Shown: positions 1 to 12,063 of the stretch, piece by piece
Position numbering within the stretch: position 1 is the first letter of the stretch
Layout of the letters: the number at the start of each line of letters is the position of its first letter
Assembly (NCBI GenBank): GCA_022661535.1
Contig: JAKULF010000003.1
Span: 5,456,001 to 5,520,000 of the forward strand
Reading direction: 5' to 3'
DNA: 64,000 nucleotides
From: Eutypa lata
Taxonomy: Eukaryota > Ascomycota > Sordariomycetes > Xylariales > Diatrypaceae
The notes under the pieces: model-generated
The model's input: only the letters and a program-made list of their open reading frames with translations
What the model was told of the DNA's origin: nothing
Databases searched by the model: none
Position numbers and translations under genes: made by a program

Positions 1-3000
1 TAAATAATATAAATAAATTTATTAAAGCTTATATATTTATTAACGTAAAAAAAGTTATAATAATATATATTATACGATTAAATATAAATAATTAATTTTT
101 AAATAAATAAATTAAAATTATTTTATTTTAATATATTTAAATAATTAATAAATTATTAAATAAAATTATTAAAGCGTTTCGTTAAATAATAATAAAATAT
201 ACGTCGTTTTTATATATTTCGTTATCGTAAATATTTTAAATTAAATTATTAAAAAAATACGCGTTTATTATAAACTTTTAATTAAAATCGATCGTTATTT
301 TTTTAAAAAAATAACTTTATATAACGTAAACGAAACGTTTAATTATAATTTAATTAAAACGAAGTTAAATTAATAAAATAAAAGCAATTTATTTATAAAA
401 ATTAATATATATATTAAAATATTTTCGTTTAATTTAAATTTAAATAATTATTAATTAAATAAATTTAATTAAATATAATATTATAATTATACGAAATTTA
501 TTTATTTTATAAAAAAATACTTTTATAAATAATATTTATTTAATTAACGTTAAAAAATTTATAAATATATTAATATTAATATATTTATATTTAATAATTT
601 ATCGTTATTAATATAATTAAACGCGTTTTTAATATCGTAATTATTTTATAAAATATTAATTTAAACGATTAAAGTAATAATTTAATTTAAAACGAATTTC
701 TTTATTCGTTTTATATTTAAATATATAAAATAAAACAATAACGATTAAAATATTTATAAATTAAATAAAAAATATTTAATATTATTAACGTTAACTTTTA
801 TTATAATGAATAAAATTAAAAAAATAATATATTAATAACGTTTTTCGCGATTAAACGAAGCTTATAAATATAAATAACTTTAATAAAAATAAAAAATTAT
901 TTTAATCAATAATAATTAATTAATATTAATTATTATTTTTTTATTTAAAACGAATTAAAATAAAATTAAACTTAAAGTTATAATTTCGTAAATTAAATAA
1001 AAAGCTTTATTTATAGAAAAAAATTAATTTATAAATATTTTAATTTATTTATATAAAAATATACTTAAAGAACGTATAAATATAATTAAACTTTTACGTT
1101 AAATTAAAATATCGTTAATAAAATTTAATTAATTTATTAACGTTATTCGAAAATTTAAAACGAAAATATTATAAATGTTTTAACTTTTTATTAAATTAAA
1201 ATATAAACGACGTAAAATATTTATTAAAGTATAATTAATAATAATTAATTTTAATTAATTTCGATTTATTTTAATTTATAATATAATATTAAAATTAATA
1301 AAATAATATAATATTAATTCGATTTATATTATATTAATTAATATTAAATTTAAAAATATAATTTATATAAATAATAACGAAATTTATTTAAAATATATTA
1401 CGATAAATGTAAATAATAACGATATAACGCGGGTTTTAATAAATTACAATTCGCTTATTAAATTAATAAATAATATATTTATTAAAAAATAAATTTAAAT
1501 TTATTATAAATTAAAAAGTAATTGTTTTATTTATATATAATAAACGATTTAACTTTATTAATTATATATTACGTAAAATTCTTTATAATAATAAACGATA
1601 TTTTATTTATTATTATAATATATATTATATTAATATATTATTCGTATAATATTTTATTAAATAAAAAATAATTACGTTAAAATAAAGTTTTTATTAATTT
1701 TAATTAAAATAAAATAACTTTTATTAATAAAAAAAGTTATTAATATATAATTTATATACTTTTTATTATTTTTTATAAAAATTAAATATTATATTTTTTT
1801 AATAAAAATATTATTAAAAATATATTTAATAATAAATTTAATAATAATAAAAACGATAATATAAAATTAAATTTACTTATAATTAAAATGTTTTAAATAA
1901 TTCGAAAGGTTTATAAAATCGCTTTATTATTTTTAAAAAACGATTAAAAAGATTATAATTAAAACGATTTTTTTAAATATTAAAATAAATTTTAAAATAT
2001 TTTAATATTTTAAAAAAAAAGAAAATATATTTTAATAAAAAAGTTTTTATAATTTCGAATTATTTTAAATCGAATTAAAAAGTTAAAATCGTTATATTTA
2101 ATTATATTATTTTAATATTAATAAAACGTAATTTATTAAAAACGAATTTATAAATAATAAATTAATTATTAAATATATTTAAAAACGAAGTTATTTTTTA
2201 AAAGTTAAGCGATATATATAAAATTTTAATATAAATATTACTTTTTTATATTTTAATAAAAAAATATAAATTTTAATTAATTATATTTAATAATTTCGTA
2301 TATAATAATATTAAAAAAAAAATTTAATTTTTTAAATAATAAATTCGAAAAATAAAAACGCTTATTAAATTAAAATTAATTTTCGATATTATTATTAATT
2401 CGAAATAATACGAAATAAATTATATTAAAATTAAATAATCGAAACGATATATAATTAATATTAAAAGTTATTATATATAATAAAAGTTTTAAAAATAATT
2501 ATAATTTTTATTAAAATAATTATATTTTTTTTATATAATTAAAATAAAAACGTAAATATAATTTTCGTAATAAATAAAAATAAGTTTTAATATATTTATT
2601 AATAATATTCGTTAAAATGTTTTAATTTAATTTTAAACGATTAAAAATTAATCGAAAACTTTAATAACGAAATTTAAATATAAAAAATATTATAATAATT
2701 TATAATTAATTTAAATAAATCGAAATTAATAAAAATAATATTTATATTATTTAAAAATAAATCGATTTAATTATACGATTAATTTATATTTAACGAAATT
2801 ATTTTATAATAAATTTTAACGAAATTAAATATATAAACTTAATATAATATAATATTATTATTAAAAAAAAAGTTATATTATATCGATTATATTAATTACG
2901 TTATATATTAAAAAACGAAAATTTATAATTCGTATTTTTTTATAAATAAAGTTAATCGATTTTATTAAAATAAACATTACGAAATAAAAGATATATATTT

Positions 3001-6000
3001 CTTTTTCTTTTAAAAAAAACGATAATTTACGTATAATTTAAAATTATTACTTCGTAAATTTAATTACGATTAAATCGTAATAATTCGTATATAATTAAAA
3101 CGACATTTTTTATATTTTTATATAAAATAATTATTTAATTTTCTTTTAAAAAGATATTATTTATAAGTATTAAAGTATTATATATAATAAAGCGAATTAA
3201 AAAAAAGTTATTTTTATTATTTTAAACGATTAATAATTTAATAAATATATAATAATAAAATTAATTAAATTAATTTATATATATTATACGTTAAAAAATA
3301 TTAATTTTAAAAAATAACTTATTTAATCGAATACGATTAATTTAAAATTATTTAATTTAATATATTTATAAATAATTATAACGTATTAATAAAAACGTTT
3401 AATAATATATTTAATTTTTTTTATTATTATTATTTTTTATAAATTTCGTTTATTTTTATAAGTTTAATTTTTAAAAAAACGATATTATTTTTAAAAAATT
3501 TAATTAATTTAAATTTTAAATTATTATAAAAATAAATTTATTTATTTATAAAGTATTAAAATTAATTTATAAAATAAGCGATTTTTAAAAATTAATTACG
3601 AAATATAAAGAAATTAAAAAAGGTTTTATATTTTACGTTATATTTAAAGTTATATATCTCGAATTAAATCGATTTAAAAAAAATGTTATAAAATATATAT
3701 ATAAAAAAATCATTAAATTAATTTAAAAAAAACGAAAATCGATATAATATTAAAAGGTAATAAAATTATTTAATTAAAAATTAACTTAATAAAATGCTTT
3801 TATAATTATATATAATTATATATAAAAATAAACGATTTAAAATTTAAAACTTTTTATTTAATATTATTTAATAATAAATACATTTAAAACGAATATTAAA
3901 AACGTATTATTTTAATTAAATAAATAATTAATCGAAATCGTTATTAATAATTAATTAATATTAATAATAAAGATTTTATTATTTTTATTTTTTAAATTAA
4001 TTAATGTTAAAATTCGTTATAATATTAAAAAACGAAAAACGTTAAATATCGTAAAAAGTTTTATTAAATGTTAATAATTAATTATAACTTTTTTTATTTT
4101 ATAATGTTTTATTATAATTATATTAATTTTTTAAAAACGTTTAATAATAATAATTTTAATAAAAAAAGAATTATTATATAATTAAAAAAGTTAAGTAAAT
4201 ATAATTTTATTATTTAATATTAATTTAATATTATTAAAATAATTTATATTATAAATAATTTATTTTAATTAATAAAGTTTATTTATAAATTATTTAAATA
4301 AATAAATATAAAAAAATTACTTTTTATTTTAAATTATATTAATTTAATCGAAATTAAACCTTTTAATATTATTACGTTAATATTTTTAATAAAGTTATAA
4401 AAACGAAATAATTAAAAATTAACGAAATATATAATATAAATTAAACGAAACGTAATTAATATTTTATTTTTTTTAATAACGAAAATATTTCGATATAATA
4501 ATAATTTCGTTTTTTTTTTCGTTTTAATAACGTTAAATAAACTTAATCGAAATAAACGTAAATACGTACGATTTAAAAAAAAATATAAAAATATTATTTA
4601 ATACGAAAAAACCGTAAAATATTTATTTAATTTAAATATTACGAAAAATATAAATAAAAATACTTAACGAATTTTAATACGTTAAATAACGTAATATTAT
4701 ATTATATAAAAAATTTTACGATATATAAAAAAAAACATTATTATTTTATTACGTTTTATTAAAAAAAGTTTAAAGTATTTTAAATTAAACTTATAATAAA
4801 TATAAATATTTCGCAATAAAAATTACTTTACGTAATTTATACGATTATTTTTAATAATTTAATTAATATTAAAACGTTAAAAAACGTTATAAAAGTTATT
4901 TTATATATATTAAAATTAAAAACCGTTTATTAAGTTATAACGAAAAAATATTAATTATTAAATTAAATTTATAAAAATTAATTAAAATAAATTATATTAA
5001 ATTTATTAATTTTATTAAACTTAATAAAATATAATATATATTTATAATAATAAATTATTTTTTATAATAAACGTTTAATTATTCGATTTATAAAATAAAA
5101 TAATATTTAATTTTTTTAAAAAGATTTATTATAATAATGTTTTTTAAATTAAAATAATTAAAGCTTTTTTTAAAAAAATAAAAATTAAATTAATTTACGA
5201 ATTTATTTATTTTTCGTAATTATATAACTTTATTAAAATAATAAATAAATTAATTATAAATTAATTAAAAAATAAATAATTATTATTAAATATAAAAAAT
5301 TAAAACGATAATTAATAAAGGTTTTTTAAACGATAAATTATATAAACGTTTAAAAATTATTTAATTTTAATTTATTTTTAATAAAAATAATATTAAAATA
5401 ATAAATATAATATATTAAGTTAATATTAATAAAAAAAGTTAAAATTATTAATATTAAACGATATTAATTAAAATTATTTATAATATTAATATTAAATAAA
5501 ATATAAAAATCGTTAAAGAAAAAACGATTATAAATATAAAAAAAAATAAAAAAAAAATAAAAAAAGTAAAATAATTTTAATTTAAAAATTAATAAATATA
5601 ACGTAAAGAAATAAATATAAAAATACTTTAAACTTAAATAAAATATAAAAATATTTATAATACGTTAAAAAAGCTTAATTAAAACGATTTTAAATAACGA
5701 TACGCGTATATTTAAACTTTAACTTTAATAAACGAAATTATATAAAATTATAATTATACTTTTTAATATATTAATAAAAATAATTAATATTATTATTAAA
5801 ATTAAATTTAAAAAATTATACGTTAATAATTTTAAATTATATTTTAATAATAAATCGAAATATATTAACGTAAATTAAAAACTTATAACGATAAATATTA
5901 TAAAAATAAAAAAACTTTTATTAAAAAACGATAATTTCGATTAATACGTAACTTTAAACAAGTTAAATTATCGGTTAAATATAAAACTTTATATATTAAC

Positions 6001-8395
6001 TTTATTAATTTAATATTAAAAACGAAAAGAAAAATATAAAAAAATTATAATATACTTTTTAATTATAATTATTTAAAGTAAATTAAATAATAAAAAAATT
6101 AAATAAAATAAAAATATATTAATTTTATATAAATTAACGTAAATTTACTTTATATATTTTTAAATTATTATAAATTAATTTATCGTTAAAATTTTAAACG
6201 AAAAATTTAACTTTTTTTTTATTATCGTAAGTTTAATATTTATTTATTATTATTAAATTTTCTTTTTTTTTCGTTTTTAAACTTTTTTTATTTTTAATAT
6301 TATTTATTTTTATTTTTTTTTACGCGTATTATTTCGTTTTATAATGTTTTATTTAATTAACTTTATATTTTAAATTATTATTTTTTTTTATTATTTTAAA
6401 TTTTAAATTTAATATTATTTTAAATTAATTAAAATAAAATAATATAAAAATTTAAACGTTATTATTTAAACCGTTTAATAATAATTAAATATTAATTTTA
6501 ATAATTATTAATAAATTATATTAATAATATAAGCTTTAATTATAACTTAAATTAATAAATTCGTTATTTCGATTTATACGAAATCGTTAATAATAAAAAA
6601 CAATTAAAATATTTATAACTTTAATTTAAATATTATTATTTAAATTTTAACGACGAAATAAGCGAAAAATAAGCCGTTATTAATCGTAAAGTATTATTTT
6701 ATAAACTTTATTATATTATTAAAGTAATTATAAATATCGTTAATTTTAAACGAATATGTTTTTTTTTAATATCATTATTAATATTAATTCGAATTAAATA
6801 AATATATTTAATACGTATTATATTACGTTTAATAACTTTAAAGTTTAATAAATAAAAAACGTATAAATTAATATTATTACGATTATTACGAAATTATTAA
6901 AGTTAAATATATATATAACGAATTATTTATAAATTAAAAACGTTTTATATAATTTTTATTTATAAATTTTTAAAAGTTAAACGTATTAATACATATTTAA
7001 TTAAACTTATAATGCTTTATTTTATTATAACTTTTTTATATTATATATTTTTAAATTTAATTCAATTTACAACGTTATTTAATTTTAAATTAATTAATAT
7101 TAAACGAAGTAAATAATTACGAATAACGTTTTATTATTTATTTTAATTTTAAATTATAATTATTATTTCGTTATTAATTTTTATAATATATAATATAAAA
7201 ATTAAAAATTAAATTAATTATAAATATTTATTAAAATCGTAAAAAATATAATATATTTTTATATTAATAAACGTTAATTATCGCGCTTTATTATAACTTA
7301 ATAAACGAAGATTAAAAACCTTTAATAATAAAATTTTAATTTAAAAATTAAATAAACGTATATATTAATTTGCGTTATTTTAAATTAACTTTTTTAATTA
7401 ATTAAAAAATATAATATAATAACGATTAAAATTAAAAGTTATAAATAATAATATATTACATTAATATATATAAATTAAAATTAAAGTTAATAAATTAAAA
7501 ATATTAAAAATATTATAATTATAAAAATTATATATATTATAAGTTATATTATATTATTTAATAATATTTATAATTTAAATTTATAAATTATTAAATTAAT
7601 AATAATATAAAACGAAATAATTTAAAAATAAATTAAACTTATAAATTTTATTAAATAAATTTAAAATATTATAATAAAACTTTATTATATTATTATTAAT
7701 CGTTATATAAAATAAAAAATTAAAAAATTTTAATATTATTAATTTTAATAATTAAATATTTATTATTTCGTTTTATTAAATATATTTAATTATTAATTTC
7801 GATATAATAAACGAATTATATAAAAAATATTAAAATAATATTTTATTAATCGAAATTAAAAAATTTTATAATTTTTCTTTTAATTAAAATACGATTTTAT
7901 TTTATTATTATTTTATATTTTCGTTTAATTTTTTTAATTTAATATTTCTTTTTATTATTAATTATATTAATAAAATATAACGCATTTTTAAATCGAATTT
8001 ATATAACGTAATACGTATATATTATTTCGAATAATATAAAATTATAAAAAAAAAAATAATTTAATATAATTTTAAAAAAAATAACGAATTATATAAAAAC
8101 TTAATATAAAAAAAACAATAATAAATTAATTTTATTTAATTAAAATTAATTAAATATTTAATATATTTAAAATAATCGTTAATAATTTAAAAATATTTAT
8201 ATAATTGTTTTTTTTAATATTACGAAAAATATTTAAATTTTTACGAAATAAATAAAATAATTAAATAATATCGATATTAATAACGTTAATATAAATAAAA
8301 GCGTAACTTTTTAAATAACTTTTTTTATTTTTCTTAATTAATTTATATAATATGTAATATAATAATTATAGAATTCTTATTTTTATTTTCTTCGT
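1..8395. repeat. AT-rich RIP-degraded tract (left)
   Basis: This is a continuous, extremely AT-rich stretch with no credible open reading frame on either strand. By eye, CA and TG dinucleotides are almost absent while TA is in large excess. The remaining C and G sit mostly in ACG/TCG/CGA/CGT and in CTT/AAG contexts. That is the mark expected of repeat-induced point mutation in ascomycetes, which converts CpA to TpA on both strands of duplicated DNA until the substrate runs out. The original transposon or repeat type can no longer be read. The change to normal composition is abrupt, at about 8390-8450. The window starts inside the tract, so its left edge is unknown. Confidence 0.9.
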
Positions 8396-8650
8396 ATTAA
8401 CATTTATGCTTTAATTTGCAAATAATAGTGATATTAATATTAACTACGTCGTGCTCCCGTTTATGCAAACTATAATAAAAACTCTAAAGCCGTGTCAGCC
8501 GTCTTTATTAGCAACGTCAGGTTTATTCTAAGCGCTCCTAGATTTAGTTATTTCCCTGCAGTTGTCAGGCTGAGGCCGCTAAGGCTTGCCATATGGTCAA
8601 CTAGATATTATGTTTCCCTCTATCTATTGCTGATCGAGAGAGAAGATTAT

Positions 8651-9016
8651 CTATCTTTTTGTGCCTTTCGAGCTCTCGAGTGATCTCTCAACTGGACAGA
8701 TATTGGCGTTGATCTTTCGTATCGACGACTACTGGGTTTCATTAAGCAGCCGAACACGAGACTCGATGCTGCTTAGCTGGGAGCCAATGCTTGCAGCGCT
8801 ATCAACAGGGTTAGGTCTCCTTACGCATCTCCTAAGACTCCCGGGGAGAACAAACAGAAAGCCCACCACCACCTGAGCTCTTAATAAATAATAATTAAGT
8901 ATATAAAATCTTCTGTTTTATTTTGCTGACAATCGAAATAATGTTACCAATAGTACCACCAGATGTACCACGTTGGAAAGCGTTTTCTTATTATGTATGG
9001 TATCTAAGGTTATCAT
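8651..9016 (-). pseudogene. possible small single-TM protein gene, cut by an in-frame TAG
   Basis: I do not recognise a family. On the minus strand an ATG at 9016 opens a 23-codon exon (9016-8948). A 75-bp intron (8947-8873, GTAACA to CAG) follows, and then an open exon runs to a TAG at 8731-8729. The 70-residue product would hold one hydrophobic segment that is continuous across the splice (about residues 16-33). A basic turn (LRRCVRR) and a short polar helix ending in LLNETQ come next. After the TAG the same frame stays open for 25 more codons in similar polar, Ser/Glu-rich sequence, to TAG 8653-8651. This fits a CAG-to-TAG change at the edge of a RIP tract. It could also be a complete 70-residue protein, or chance. 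Confidence 0.3.
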
Positions 9017-9087
9017 GGCAAGAATGCTACTCTTAAATAGCCTGGTTCCATACCTCCAAATTCGTCTTAATCGTTGAGAAACCCCAT

Positions 9088-9783
9088 TTACATCATCGCA
9101 ACCGCACCGATGAATCCAGCGGCAGCCATCGCACCCGCGATCACACCAGTAGGTCTTGCCGCGCCAGCCTGCGGGACCGACGACATCTCCGAAGCCGAAC
9201 CGCCCCCCTGCGATCCGGCTCCGCTCGACGACCCGGTTGTCGTGGCTGTAGCCCCAGTAGCAGTAGCGTTAACCATCGGGATGAGGGACGTCAGCCCAGC
9301 CGCCTCGGTCGGCGCAGTGCCGGTGCAATCACCCGCCGTGTAGGACTCGAGCGCGGTGATAGCCTGCGTGAGGGACTGGGCCACGCCGTCGCTGGCGCAG
9401 TCGCTCGCCAGCTGCGCGATGTCCCCGCTGTGCCCGACGTACCAGCTGCTGGCCGCCTCGTCGTACGACGAGTACGCGGACGCCAGGCTCGTGGGCAGGG
9501 CCGACGTGGCCGCGCAGAGCGCTGCCGGGTCCGTCGGGTCCGCCGTCGCCGCGAACGACAGCAGGTAGCTGAGCAGGGGCGGGGTCGGCGTCGGGATGTC
9601 GCCGAGGATCGAGAATGCCGAGGCCTGGCACGCGAAGGCGCTGTTGCTGCTGTCGTCCTGGCGCCTCTGTGGGACGCCCTGGTCTAGGCTTCGGACTCGG
9701 TTGAGCTGCTGTGGGCTGTAGGTCGCCGCGGCGGTGCCGGCGAGGGCCGCTGCTGTGGCGAGGAGGGCGCTTGGGTAGTACAT
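9088..9783 (-). CDS. secreted, probably GPI-anchored protein of the infection-structure-specific type
   Basis: A single uninterrupted 231-residue frame starts at an ATG (9783). The N terminus has a signal peptide (about residues 1-20, Ala/Leu-rich, ending near AAAT). A Pro-rich motif near residue 63 (DIPTPTPPLLSYLLSF) is followed by a domain with spaced cysteines. A Thr/Ser/Gly-rich linker (about 175-200) and a C-terminal hydrophobic stretch (about 213-231) then follow, the plan of a GPI-anchored wall or membrane protein. The cysteine spacing and the PTPP motif recall fungal proteins annotated as infection-structure-specific protein; this is recognition from memory. The role is unknown. It is the first intact gene beside the left RIP tract, and five GTTCG/CGAAC dyads lie about 800 bp upstream of its start. 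It could instead be a generic wall mannoprotein. Confidence 0.75.
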   Translation of the reverse strand: MYYPSALLATAAALAGTAAATYSPQQLNRVRSLDQGVPQRRQDDSSNSAFACQASAFSILGDIPTPTPPLLSYLLSFAATADPTDPAALCAATSALPTSLASAYSSYDEAASSWYVGHSGDIAQLASDCASDGVAQSLTQAITALESYTAGDCTGTAPTEAAGLTSLIPMVNATATGATATTTGSSSGAGSQGGGSASEMSSVPQAGAARPTGVIAGAMAAAGFIGAVAMM

Positions 9784-10586
9784 GGTGGTGATGTAGGTAT
9801 GTATGTAGATAGAAAGAACTGTATATATGTATAGATTGCTTGAATCTGGGAATGAGCGAGTGTTGGGCGATTTTCAGGTCTACTTTTAATGCGAGGGATT
9901 TATTTAATTACATATGAAAGACAGTTTCTATGGGGGTCCATTCCATGGTGTTGGGTGGCACCCCTCTCTTATATTTATCTTTGTCTGTCATCCTTTGTCC
10001 GTCGATTCTATTCTAACATTTACTATCACTTAACAAAAGAACTAAACTGAGCAATTAATAAAGCCAAGAAAGCCTTGGTTTATGTAGTTAATTGGTTATG
10101 AGGCTCAGTTGGCACGAAATAGAAACGATGACGATACATGTGGTGTTTTAGTTAGGTCACGGTATTGATCCCCCCTATGGCGGAGCTGGTTATTAACGTT
10201 AGCCCTGATCGACTAAAATACAACTATAATGTAGTATACTCCTATTGGATAACCCCCTTGCATCCTTAAGGATCTGCGGATAGCCCGGAAATACGGGACT
10301 CGTCTACAAAGAATGTTTCGGGTACCCGACGCATCTTGCGGCATATCACAGATTTTGGAAATCACGTTATGTTCCGATACCTGCAGTACATATCTAGGAG
10401 GCATGTAGAGAAACGCATTTTCGTGAAAGCGATGTGCATCTTATCTGCTTATTTATTCAACCCTCAACCTTGTGTCACATTCTGTATGACGCCAGGCGGC
10501 TAGAGTACGTAGTTAAGTAAGGTTGCACGTGGAACTAGTAACGCCTAGCCTCAAGATCGACGGTTATACGACAATTGCTTTAAACA
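9784..10586. other. intergenic, upstream of the GPI-type gene
   Basis: No convincing reading frame or RNA gene was seen. The first 150 bp presumably hold the promoter of the minus-strand gene ending at 9088. Short frames here start at weak positions and show no coding character. Confidence 0.5.
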
Positions 10587-10760
10587 ACGTTCGTCAACAT
10601 CGAAAGCAATGCTTTTCCCATTACCTATCGTTCGCGAATATCGAACTGATTCCTTCTCCACGAAACGTTCGCTAATATCGAACTAATGTCTTCTTACGTT
10701 CGTGAATCGAACTAATATCTTCTCCATTATACGTTCGTCAATATTCGAACTAAGATCCCT
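10587..10760. repeat. five degenerate tandem units with GTTCG/CGAAC dyads
   Basis: Five units begin with (A)CGTTCG near 10588, 10629, 10666, 10697 and 10732. Most continue with ATATCGAACTAAT and CTTCTCC, at spacings of about 31-41 bp. Inside each unit GTTCG is followed after 5-8 bases by CGAAC (CGAAA in the first), an inverted repeat. This could be a decayed minisatellite or a cluster of dyad protein-binding sites. The nearest start codon is that of the GPI-type gene at 9783. Confidence 0.75.
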
Positions 10761-10976
10761 GCCATAGCCAGGACTTGACACCATTGTAGTAAGGCTCGGG
10801 CGGCTTGCAGCCGGATGGGTCAAATGCAACGTCTGTTAAGATTTCCCCCAGCGTCAGCTGTGCTTGTTCAGGACCGGGTCCGGCGACGATTGGGATTTCT
10901 GTGATGTTCTGTTCTCAGGCCGTAGCGTATTGATAATTTATACGCATGCCGCGATAGAAAACACTACTGTGATGGC
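10761..10976. other. intergenic
   Basis: This is a short gap between the dyad array and the 3' end of the minus-strand hypothetical gene. Nothing recognisable was seen. Confidence 0.4.
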
Positions 10977-11570
10977 TCACTGTTCCTCCCAAAGTTCCTC
11001 GTCCTGAGCGGGAGCTTCGTGTGCAGGGTCGTCCATGGTCAAGCGATCTTCGATGCGGTGGACCAGAGTTGACATGGTGAGGTACATCTCGCACTCTCTC
11101 TTCCAACTTTGTAGGGATTGGGCCACAATTTGGCGATCGGACTTGATGGCGGCAGCGATGTCCTCGGCCTCGGAGATACCACGCTCCACCTCCTCTTCTA
11201 GGAGATTGATCAGTTCCGATACGGTCCAGTTCATTTGCACTACGCTTAACGAGTCCAGGAACGTGAGAACTTTTATCCTCCCTTTATTTGTCGCTACCGA
11301 AATTTCCAATTGGTCGATGAGCCAAGACCTCTGGTCAATGGCTGCAAGTTTGTCCTTCTTCCACGAACGATTCTTTAGGTCGGGTGTACGACCAGGCGGC
11401 CAGATGTTGTACCCGCAAGTCTCGATCATAGAGTTTGCGAGGATCGTGCCTACGACGTCGGAAGCCGGGAGCTGGCCCTGTGCCCAAGTTCTAAGGTATG
11501 GTACGACGATCACGTTTGGTTCCAGTTTCACTACGACGCCGAGGGTCAGCTGCCCCTTTCCAATAATAGT
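10977..11570 (-). CDS. hypothetical protein, 3' exon (5' end unresolved)
   Basis: I do not recognise the product. The minus strand is open from just after a TAG at 11573-11571 to a TGA-type end at 10977, and no ATG occurs early in the frame. TGTAG at 11571 could be a splice acceptor, so this is probably the last exon of a longer gene. The roughly 198 residues are mixed helical and charged, with an amphipathic stretch near the middle (SELINLLEEEVERGI) and an acidic tail (AQDEELWEEQ). A possible upstream exon lies in the frame that ends at a GTATGT near 11656, but that exon reads as low-complexity sequence and I could not confirm it. The opposite strand is also open here and is the less protein-like of the two. 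Confidence 0.4.
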   Translation of the reverse strand, partial: TIIGKGQLTLGVVVKLEPNVIVVPYLRTWAQGQLPASDVVGTILANSMIETCGYNIWPPGRTPDLKNRSWKKDKLAAIDQRSWLIDQLEISVATNKGRIKVLTFLDSLSVVQMNWTVSELINLLEEEVERGISEAEDIAAAIKSDRQIVAQSLQSWKRECEMYLTMSTLVHRIEDRLTMDDPAHEAPAQDEELWEEQ

Positions 11571-11739
11571 CTACATTTGTTCGGAAGGCTAGTGCGTATA
11601 GGTTGTCATCGTGTCTACGTGTACGCCCTACTCCCATTCGAGGTACATACAGGTGTTGCACTTTGAAAACAGAAGGTACTAGGCACCCACCCTGTGCACT
11701 TCGCACAAAAAGAATTTTTTCCTTCTTCAATCCGTATCC

Positions 11740-11808
11740 CAACAAAAACAACAAGAACAACAACAACAGCAGAAACATCAACATCAACATCAACACCCAC
11801 ACCAACAC
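11740..11808. repeat. CAA/CAT trinucleotide-rich low-complexity tract
   Basis: The plus strand reads as runs of AACAA, CAACAGCAG, then CATCAACATCAACATCAA and CACCCACACCAACAC. The composition makes all frames on both strands open (Thr/Asn-rich or Val-rich), so open frames here are not evidence of a gene. Confidence 0.7.
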
Positions 11809-12063
11809 TAAAGTTTCTCGCTTGTCGACTGCGTAAGTCGACACTTTGTGGTTTGTTGATGTCAACAAATCGAAATAATAGCCGTTTCGGGACACGGCCA
11901 AGAGATCCCGCGAGGCCAGGCAATGCCTAGCAGCAGCATAGAGATGCGGTGGATGACAGCCGCACCTCTCGTCAAGAACAACGCCCATACAGGGTTGGCA
12001 AGAGCAGAAGGTAAATACTCGTAATATATTATTATTATTTGATAAATAAACTAACATCCCCAG

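Noticed and set aside
11491..12057. Minus-strand 188-codon frame with long Leu runs, resembling a membrane protein.
   Set aside because: The Leu/Phe/Val run comes from the CAA/CAT repeat read in reverse, and it conflicts with the intron of the plus-strand zinc-knuckle gene.
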